Source of the DNA: Planctomycetota bacterium
GTDB lineage: Bacteria > Planctomycetota > Phycisphaerae > WQYP01
Direction of reading: 5' to 3'
Length of the DNA stretch: 16,362 bases
Assembly: GCA_021798635.1 (NCBI GenBank)
Contig: JAJZGH010000096.1
Location: forward strand, 1 to 16,362
This document shows, in pieces, positions 1 through 5,672 of the stretch. Position 1 is the stretch's first letter; each line of letters opens with the position of its first letter. The position numbers and the translations under genes were made by a program. A model generated the notes under the pieces. The model worked only from the letters and a program-made list of their open reading frames with translations, was not told where the DNA came from and ran no database searches.

Positions 1-1
1 C

Positions 2-172
2 CTGGCGCTATGGGAACTCACGCATGAGTCCAATACGCCCGGCAAGGTGGTGGTGGATGAGGCGATTAACATGGCCAAAGAATATTCCACCGAAGACAGC
101 TCCGGTTTCATTAATGGCGTACTGGATGCGGCGATGAAGCAGCATAATCTGCTGACCGACGAGCCTGGATGA
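2..172 (+). CDS. nusB: Transcription antitermination factor NusB (C-terminal fragment)
   Basis: Only the last 56 codons are in the window; the start lies to the left. The peptide has the conserved NusB tail: a VDEAINMAKEYSTED segment followed by FINGVLDAA, which by eye matches the last helices of E. coli NusB (INEAIELAKSFGAEDSHKF, then VNGVLD). NusB is an all-helical RNA-binding protein that pairs with NusE (ribosomal protein S10) on boxA RNA and supports antitermination of rRNA operons. The reading frame ends with TGA at 170-172, sharing an ATGA with a possible short reading frame that starts at 169. The CLC gene downstream is on the same strand, so co-transcription is possible. The match is short but the two conserved blocks are distinctive. 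Confidence 0.88.
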   Translation: MALWELTHESNTPGKVVVDEAINMAKEYSTEDSSGFINGVLDAAMKQHNLLTDEPG

Positions 173-294
173 GCGCAGGTGTCGCGTCGACCCATGCGCG
201 CACTAATGTTGCCGAAATGGCCAAAGATCATTCCTCAACGACGCAGCACGGCGGTAACATTGAGCCGCTACACCATTTTACGGAGGAATTTTAA
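169..294 (+). CDS. Possible 41-codon coupled small ORF between nusB and the CLC gene
   Basis: An ATG at 169-171 overlaps the nusB stop codon (ATGA), a classic arrangement for translational coupling, and opens 41 codons ending in TAA at 292-294. The predicted peptide is polar, with many His, Thr and Glu residues, and has no signal peptide, membrane helix or motif I recognise. Its end contains the GGAGGA ribosome binding site (282-287) of the CLC gene. It is in the same frame as the CLC gene, which starts at GTG 298, so a single TAA separates the two. It may be a coupling leader that delivers ribosomes to the CLC start, a decayed 5' extension of that gene, or simply an open intergenic stretch. 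Coding status is doubtful. Confidence 0.25.
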   Translation: MSAGVASTHARTNVAEMAKDHSSTTQHGGNIEPLHHFTEEF

Positions 295-297
295 GCA

Positions 298-2100
298 GTG
301 ACATCGCCAGAAAATCGCGGCTCCACAACGGAAGGTGTCGGCGTCTCACCGTCGCTTGGCCCGGTTATGGAATATGAACAGATGGCCGCTCACGCCACAC
401 TCTTCGGGCGCGAAGTGTGGCGACTGGCGGGGTTGGCAATTCTGATTGGCGCGGTAGCTGCCATGGCCGCCATTGCGCTGTTGCGTCTAATCGGCCTGCT
501 GACCAATCTCTGTTTTTACGGCCGATTCTCGTTTTCCTTTGCTGATCCAACCTCCGCGCATCTGGGAGTATGGATTATCGCCGTGCCCATCGCGGGCGCT
601 GTGGTTGTGGGGCTGATGGCCCGCTTTGGCCACGCCGGCATCCGCGGCCATGGCATTCCCGAAGCCATGGAAACCATTCTGACCAATCAAAGCCGCATCC
701 CCAAGCGGATCACATTGTTAAAACCTCTTTCCGCCGCCATCAGCATCGGCACCGGCGGCCCGTTCGGTGCGGAGGGACCGATCATTGCCACCGGCGGAGC
801 GTTTGGATCCCTGGTGGGGCAAATACTGCATACCACGGCTGACGAACGCAAAATTCTACTTTCCGCCGGCGCGGCCGCAGGCATGGCCGCCACGTTCGGT
901 TCGCCGGTATCAGCGGTATTGCTGGCGGTTGAATTGCTGTTATTTGAGTTTCGCGCCCGATCTCTGGTGCCTGTGGCGTTAGCCAGTGCCACCGCCGCGG
1001 GTTTGCGGATCATATTCATGGGTGACAAACCCATTTTTTTCATGCCCAATGTCGGGCCGGCCGAACACTGGTCGCTGGTGATTTATGCCATCATTGGTTT
1101 ATTTGCCGGCGTGGCCGCGGCCGGTGTGACACGCTTGCTGTATCTGGTGGAAGATGGCTTTGAAAAATACAGCCACGTGCATTGGATGTGGTGGCCCGCC
1201 ATGGGTGCCGTCGTCGTGGGCATTTGCGGGTATTTTGATAATCACACCATGGGTGTTGGATATGACAATATCTCGCACCTGCTGACCGGAGGCATGGCTC
1301 TCAAAGCCATTTTAATGCTTTTAATTCTGAAGTGGATTTCATGGACCGTAGCCTTGGGCAGTGGCACCTCGGGCGGTACGCTGGCACCGTTGTTCACACT
1401 GGGAAGTGCTTTGGGGCTGTTATTGGGCATGGCGGCGGTGCATCTGTTTCCTGATGCGGGCGTGGATGTCCGCGTGGCCGCATTAGTCGGTATGGCCGCC
1501 TTGTTCACCGGTGCGTCAAGGGCTTTGCTTACCTCCATCGTTTTTGCTTTTGAAACCACCATGCAGCCGCACGGCTTGCTTCCGTTACTGGCCGGCTGCA
1601 CGACTGCCTTTCTGGTTTCCTGCCTGCTGATGCGCGATACGATTATGACCGAAAAAATCGCCCGCCGGGGCATTCGTGTGCAGACGGAATATTCCACAGA
1701 TTTTCTGGATCGTCTTTTTGTACGCGATGCGTATACCCGACAGGCTGTATGCCTTGACGCCTCAAAATCCATCGCGGAAACGCGCGAGATTATTTATGCG
1801 AAATGGTCGGTACTGCGCCACCACGAATTTCCTGTGATCGACGATGAGCAAAAACTTATCGGCGTGCTGTCTTATCGTGAAATTCTCGACACGCGCGAAA
1901 ATCCGACAGGCACGGTGCGGAATTTAATCAAACGCCAAGCCGTGATCATTGAGCCGGACAGCCCGTTGCGGCTGGCGGATAATCTCATGTCGCGCTATAA
2001 CATAGGCCACCTGATTGTTACCGAACCTGAGAATCCGAATCACGTAATCGGTGTGATCACAAGAACCGATCTACTGTCAGCCCATCGACGGTTAAGCTAA
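298..2100 (+). CDS. CLC-family chloride channel/transporter with C-terminal CBS domain pair
   Basis: This 600-residue inner-membrane protein moves chloride or a similar anion. The three CLC selectivity signatures are present: GHGIPE (residues 117-122), GTGGPFGAEGP (151-161) and GSGTSGGTLAP (354-364). Glu159 in the second signature is the external gating glutamate (E148 in E. coli ClcA). The membrane core spans about residues 42-445; the cytoplasmic tail (about 475-595) holds two CBS domains, which usually bind adenine nucleotides and regulate gating. By eye, Leu213 stands where E. coli has the internal proton glutamate E203, and Met450 where it has Tyr445, so proton coupling may be lost or altered. 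The start is GTG at 298, with GGAGGA at 282-287; the next in-frame ATG (367) has no ribosome binding site. The single-chain CLC-CBS layout is common in bacteria. Exchanger or channel behaviour cannot be decided here. Confidence 0.93.
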   Translation: MTSPENRGSTTEGVGVSPSLGPVMEYEQMAAHATLFGREVWRLAGLAILIGAVAAMAAIALLRLIGLLTNLCFYGRFSFSFADPTSAHLGVWIIAVPIAGAVVVGLMARFGHAGIRGHGIPEAMETILTNQSRIPKRITLLKPLSAAISIGTGGPFGAEGPIIATGGAFGSLVGQILHTTADERKILLSAGAAAGMAATFGSPVSAVLLAVELLLFEFRARSLVPVALASATAAGLRIIFMGDKPIFFMPNVGPAEHWSLVIYAIIGLFAGVAAAGVTRLLYLVEDGFEKYSHVHWMWWPAMGAVVVGICGYFDNHTMGVGYDNISHLLTGGMALKAILMLLILKWISWTVALGSGTSGGTLAPLFTLGSALGLLLGMAAVHLFPDAGVDVRVAALVGMAALFTGASRALLTSIVFAFETTMQPHGLLPLLAGCTTAFLVSCLLMRDTIMTEKIARRGIRVQTEYSTDFLDRLFVRDAYTRQAVCLDASKSIAETREIIYAKWSVLRHHEFPVIDDEQKLIGVLSYREILDTRENPTGTVRNLIKRQAVIIEPDSPLRLADNLMSRYNIGHLIVTEPENPNHVIGVITRTDLLSAHRRLS

Positions 2101-2304
2101 CCGACAGGTGCCGCGGCCTGCGCTGGGGTATATGGTACAGCGGGGTTTCACGCATCGGGGAATAGAGTAACATTCCACCGCTTGTGGCTCTTAATCTCGG
2201 AGCCTATGGTGCTATGTATTGCATGGTGCCGCCGGCGTATCGGGCTTCCAGCGATCTACGCTTCCCAGCGAGCGGGAGAACTGTTTTGAAAATAGGGAAT
2301 CTGC

Positions 2305-2332
2305 TTGACCGCAATAAAGGCCATAGGATAAT
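2305..2332 (+). promoter_or_regulatory. Candidate sigma70-type promoter of the TPR/AAA pair
   Basis: TTGACC (2305-2310) and GATAAT (2327-2332) are separated by 16 bases and fit the sigma70 consensus well (5/6 at each box). The -10 box overlaps the ATG at 2331. Transcription would start about 7-8 bases later, at or next to the in-frame ATG at 2340, giving a leaderless or nearly leaderless mRNA. The alternative is translation from 2331 on a longer transcript, using AAGG at 2317-2320. The remaining intergenic sequence (2101-2304) shows nothing else I can support. Confidence 0.35.
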
Positions 2333-3587
2333 GGCCTTCATGGAATTCGAGAGTGCCGACAGTCCGAATTACGGGATGTTAATTTCGCGGTTCGAGGAGA
2401 GCCGCCAATGGGACCGCGCTCTTGAGACGGCGCAGGAATGGCTGTCGCGCGAACCGCGCGGTGGCCGAGCCCATCTGGCCGCCGGACAGGCCCTGTTGAA
2501 TCTCGGCCGCCCGGCCGAGGCCGAACACCATCTCGCGCAGGCTCTGGCCCAAAATCCGGATAGCGACCTGGCCCTCCGCTTTATGTCCATCGCCCAATTC
2601 AGGCAAAAACGATTTCGGGAGGCGGACGACTCCATTAACAAGGCCCTGTCCCTGAACCCGGAAGGCGCTTTTCACTGGTTCCACCTCGCGGATATGTTTT
2701 TTCAACAGGGAGATTTAGCGTCGGCTAAAAAGTACGCAAAACGGGCTCGTGACCTCGCCCCGCAAAACGCCGACATCCTGGGCCTCTTGGCGCGGTGTGA
2801 GCCCACCGACGACGACAGCAGGTTGTGGAAATATCGGCAGGCTTTAGAACTTGATCCCGAAAACGCGGAGATTCACAATAATATCGGAGTATATTATTTG
2901 AATTCGAAAGCGGATTATGAACGAGCCGAGGAATATTTTCGCCGGGCGCTTTTCTTTGAGCCAACATTAAAGGTAGCACGGTCGAATCTATTCATCACGG
3001 TCAGACATTCGGATGCTGTTTACCGCGCCTTATGCGGCCCCAAAGATATCTTTTTACGGTGGCTGCACATCGGGCGGGAAGAATGCCAAAGGAGCATTCC
3101 ATTCTATCTTCCCCCTCTATTTATCGCTCGGCAATTATGTTGGATGTTAGCAAGCCAGCTTGCCCTTGCGGGGTTGATCCTCTGGGCCATGTGGTTCTGG
3201 CCGCTGGTCAAAGTCTATGAGTTCATAATGGTCGGCGACATTCGCGCCAGGACAGGGGAAATCGGCTCCAGGCGTGGAGGATTTCTTAACTACCGTAAGT
3301 GGCCGCCGCGGCTGAGATTGGCGATCTTCGCGGTCGTGCTGGTTTCGTTTTGGGGCGGGCTGGCCTATCTGTGCGTTGCCTTTCCAGTGGCTGATGACGG
3401 CGTATTATTCGGTATTATCGGCGTTGGTCTGCTGCTGGGACTGTTGGGACTTATCGGCTCTTCGATCTGGGGCCATGCGAAAAAGATGCGAAATCGGTTT
3501 CATGTGCGGCGACGAGCCCGGCGTCTGGGCGGCTCACTGTTGCCCGATTCTGAAAATGTGGAGGCACCATGGATGAACGAACCCTAA
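2331..3587 (+). CDS. TPR-repeat protein with C-terminal membrane domain, partner of the AAA ATPase
   Basis: From ATG 2331 the product has 418 residues. Residues about 12-147 form four tetratricopeptide-like helix pairs, and another pair follows at about 165-214 (HNNIGVYYL, then YERAEEYFRRALFFEP). The C-terminal half is hydrophobic, with likely membrane segments near 262-300 (one long or two), 330-351 and 356-378, followed by a basic tail (KKMRNRFHVRRRARR). There is no signal peptide, so the TPR domain is probably cytoplasmic and tethered to the inner membrane. TPRs bind protein partners. The gene overlaps the next one by 19 bases, which suggests coupled translation and a shared complex. The frame is open back to a GTG at 2184, but those 49 codons have no TPR character, so I start at 2331; 2340 is also possible. 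I do not recognise the family beyond its domains. Confidence 0.75.
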   Translation: MAFMEFESADSPNYGMLISRFEESRQWDRALETAQEWLSREPRGGRAHLAAGQALLNLGRPAEAEHHLAQALAQNPDSDLALRFMSIAQFRQKRFREADDSINKALSLNPEGAFHWFHLADMFFQQGDLASAKKYAKRARDLAPQNADILGLLARCEPTDDDSRLWKYRQALELDPENAEIHNNIGVYYLNSKADYERAEEYFRRALFFEPTLKVARSNLFITVRHSDAVYRALCGPKDIFLRWLHIGREECQRSIPFYLPPLFIARQLCWMLASQLALAGLILWAMWFWPLVKVYEFIMVGDIRARTGEIGSRRGGFLNYRKWPPRLRLAIFAVVLVSFWGGLAYLCVAFPVADDGVLFGIIGVGLLLGLLGLIGSSIWGHAKKMRNRFHVRRRARRLGGSLLPDSENVEAPWMNEP

Positions 3588-4948
3588 CGCTTCTCGAAAA
3601 AGCTTTGCGCGCGTCACCTGAAGACTGGGAAACTCGCTCACATTTGATCGACCAATTCCTCGCCTCAAATCAGGCCAGCCGCGCCGCCGACCTCCTGAAA
3701 GATGCCCCCGCTGTGCCGGATACCGAGGAGGACCTGTTGCGCAAAGCCCGCGTCGAGCTGGAGACGGATCTATCCGAAGCACAATTAACCCTCGAAAAAA
3801 TCATCGGTCGCAATAAAGCCTGTGCTCAAGCTTACCTGCTTCTGGCGCGGCTGTTTAAAAAACGCGGACTCCGCGACGAAGCCAGGAGGAAACTTGGGGC
3901 GGCGACCGTCATCGATGAGTCGCTTAGGGACCCAGATCTCGAATCTTGGCTGGGCATTGATTCACACCCCTCGCAAACGCCCTCTGTCGCTCTCGTGGGA
4001 GCCGGCACTTCCGAAAACCATGAAGCTCCGGACGATTCGTCCGCAGTCGCAGCGGCTGACGATACCACCGGCACTGCGGCCTTGGCCGACGGCGCAGGAC
4101 GACCGAAAACCACGTTCGACGATGTTGGCGGAATGCACGATGTGGTGGAGCGCATTCGAATGAATATTATCTATCCGTTTAAAAACCCCGAAGTTTTCCG
4201 CAAGTTTAAGAAAAAACCGGGCGGGGGGATACTAATGTACGGACCACCCGGTTGCGGCAAGACCCACATCGCCCGGGCGACTGCTGGTGAATGCGGTGCG
4301 ACATTTATTCCTGTCGCGATCACCGATATTCTTTCCAAATGGCTCGGCGAAAGCGAACAACATCTGCACCAAACCTTTGAGGTGGCTCGGCGCCGCTCGC
4401 CTTCGGTGATTTTCCTGGACGAAATCGATGCTATTGGTGCCAGCCGTTCGGGCACAACCGCGGCCATGTCTCCGCTGGTGAACGTGCTGTTGACTGAATT
4501 GGACGGCATCTCCGCCAAAAACGAAAACCTCATGGTGCTGGCGGCCACCAACACCCCCTGGCGCGTGGACAATGCTTTGCGCCGGCCAGGCCGGTTCGAC
4601 CGCGTCCTGTTCGTTCCGCCACCCGACGAGCCGGCGCGGCAAGCCATCCTTCAAATCCATTTGCGGGGCCTTCCAACTGAGGATCTCGACCTTAAAAAAT
4701 TAGCGCGCATAACGGAACGTTTTTCCGGTGCCGACCTGCGTGCGGTTGTCGAGCGGGCCTCGGAAAAAGCCATTTATGAGGAGATGCGGACCGGCCGACC
4801 GGGGAAGGTGACTCAGAAGTGGCTCGCGGACGCTATTAAAGAAATGGGACCGTCTACCGCCGAATGGTTGGAGACCGCCCGCAGCTATGCCGCTTACGCC
4901 AATCGTGCCGGCCTATATGACGACCTTGTCGCCTTCTTCGAAAAGTGA
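3569..4948 (+). CDS. TPR-AAA ATPase of the CDC48/classical AAA type
   Basis: This 459-residue protein joins an N-terminal TPR-like helical region (about 1-115), a flexible Ala/Ser/Asp/Thr-rich linker (about 135-178) and one AAA module (about 180-415). Visible motifs are Walker A GPPGCGKT (225-232), pore loop KWLGES (257-262), Walker B IFLDEID (281-287), sensor-1 Asn328, the arginine-finger segment RRPGRFDR (338-345) and the sensor-2 region FSGADLR (385-391). By family knowledge such proteins form hexamers that thread or remodel proteins using ATP. There is no protease domain and no second AAA ring. The start at 3569 has GGAGG at 3560-3564 and lies inside the end of the TPR-membrane gene. The two TPR regions and gene overlap suggest that the membrane protein recruits this ATPase. 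The substrate is unknown. Confidence 0.9.
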   Translation: MDERTLTLLEKALRASPEDWETRSHLIDQFLASNQASRAADLLKDAPAVPDTEEDLLRKARVELETDLSEAQLTLEKIIGRNKACAQAYLLLARLFKKRGLRDEARRKLGAATVIDESLRDPDLESWLGIDSHPSQTPSVALVGAGTSENHEAPDDSSAVAAADDTTGTAALADGAGRPKTTFDDVGGMHDVVERIRMNIIYPFKNPEVFRKFKKKPGGGILMYGPPGCGKTHIARATAGECGATFIPVAITDILSKWLGESEQHLHQTFEVARRRSPSVIFLDEIDAIGASRSGTTAAMSPLVNVLLTELDGISAKNENLMVLAATNTPWRVDNALRRPGRFDRVLFVPPPDEPARQAILQIHLRGLPTEDLDLKKLARITERFSGADLRAVVERASEKAIYEEMRTGRPGKVTQKWLADAIKEMGPSTAEWLETARSYAAYANRAGLYDDLVAFFEK

Positions 4949-5036
4949 AATCCATCCCGGCGATTGAGCCACTTCGCAACTGAGCCGGATTCGCGGTCGG
5001 TGTAAATACGAGGTGCTTTTCCGGTCATAGAGTTGT

Positions 5037-5468
5037 GTGAAGCTGCATAAGAAAAAGCAAATATTTGGATTTTCTGCTTGCTTTTCCTTTTTGCTGGTTA
5101 TTATCATGTCCATTGATGATTCAGCGGTGGTGTTCTGCGCCGCTGTATCGGGAGTTGTGGTGGTAGTTTTTGTGCTGGACCAAGTTAAGTTAACTGAAAA
5201 ATCCGGAGCCTGGCTGCCCCAGCGTTTTCGAAGCCAAATGCGGATCAGGTATGCGGGCGGCATTACGGACACAACCGTACTTTATGGGGACGTTAAAAAG
5301 GTATCCCCGACCTGCAACAATCACTCCCCTGAGCTCAAGCTTAATATTCCCAATGGAACGCCGGTCTGGAACGAGGACCGTCCCACGATCCAATACATCT
5401 GGAAAAATGGCAAGGTTGTCCCCGCGCACGAAACGGCGAATCTGAAGAAGACTGACGCGCAGCGTTAA
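5037..5468 (+). CDS. Small membrane protein of unknown function
   Basis: This 143-residue frame begins with a basic stretch (KLHKKK) and two hydrophobic segments (about 9-24 and 29-48), followed by a polar domain of about 95 residues with no motif I recognise. Two membrane helices would leave both ends on the same side; with the positive-inside rule, that is the cytoplasm. The start is uncertain: GTG 5037 has no clear ribosome binding site, and the ATG at 5106 is no better. It lies 88 bases after the TPR-AAA gene on the same strand with no convincing terminator between, so it may belong to that operon. An overlapping minus-strand frame (4913-5272) looks less protein-like. It is probably coding, but function cannot be inferred. 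Confidence 0.5.
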   Translation: MKLHKKKQIFGFSACFSFLLVIIMSIDDSAVVFCAAVSGVVVVVFVLDQVKLTEKSGAWLPQRFRSQMRIRYAGGITDTTVLYGDVKKVSPTCNNHSPELKLNIPNGTPVWNEDRPTIQYIWKNGKVVPAHETANLKKTDAQR

Positions 5469-5525
5469 GGGCTTCCCTGATGACGAGAATAGTACCGGTG
5501 GGCCGCTGGGATGGGTTGAGCCGAT

Positions 5526-5554
5526 TTGTCAAAAAATATTTTTGCCCGCATCAT
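5526..5554 (+). promoter_or_regulatory. Candidate promoter upstream of the MFS-acyltransferase gene
   Basis: TTGTCA (5526-5531) and CATCAT (5549-5554) are 17 bases apart, matching 5/6 and 4/6 consensus positions, with an A/T-rich tract between them. It lies in the 204-base gap before the transport/acyltransferase operon and would give a leader of roughly 110 bases carrying the palindrome at 5617 and the hairpin at 5640. The -10 match is only fair. Confidence 0.3.
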
Positions 5555-5616
5555 CTATGCCTGCGGCGCGTTGGGCTAAGTACGTCGTGGGCTTGCGTCG
5601 GCGGGCGGTAGAGTCC

Positions 5617-5630
5617 ACAATCATGATTGT
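5617..5630. promoter_or_regulatory. Perfect 14-bp palindrome ACAATCATGATTGT, possible operator
   Basis: The sequence reads the same on both strands over 14 bases and lies 42 bases before the start codon at 5673. A palindrome of this size and place would suit a dimeric repressor. About one perfect 14-bp palindrome is expected by chance in a window this long, so position is the only real support. Confidence 0.25.
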
Positions 5631-5639
5631 TAAGGTGCA

Positions 5640-5661
5640 GCGCAGGGGTGTTCCTGCAAGC
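5640..5661 (+). other. Small RNA hairpin just before a ribosome binding site
   Basis: GCAGG (5642-5646) pairs with CCTGC (5653-5657) around a six-base loop, and two more pairs (5640-5641 with 5660-5661) form if AA is bulged. The stem ends two bases before the GGAGAGG ribosome binding site at 5664-5670, so it could affect translation of the MFS-acyltransferase. There is no T tract, so it is not a terminator. Confidence 0.25.
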
Positions 5662-5672
5662 GCGGAGAGGTA

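Noticed and set aside
2101..2130. Hairpin after the CLC gene (CAGG/CCTG) as a terminator
   Set aside because: Only four firm pairs and no T tract follow.
2184..2330. 49-codon N-terminal extension of the TPR protein from a GTG at 2184
   Set aside because: The extension lacks TPR-like helices or a signal peptide, has no ribosome binding site, and a promoter-like TTGACC/GATAAT lies just before the ATGs at 2331 and 2340.
4913..5272. 119-codon minus-strand frame overlapping the small membrane protein
   Set aside because: Low-complexity Thr/Lys-rich product without motifs; the + strand frame has a plausible two-helix membrane layout and follows the direction of the neighbours.
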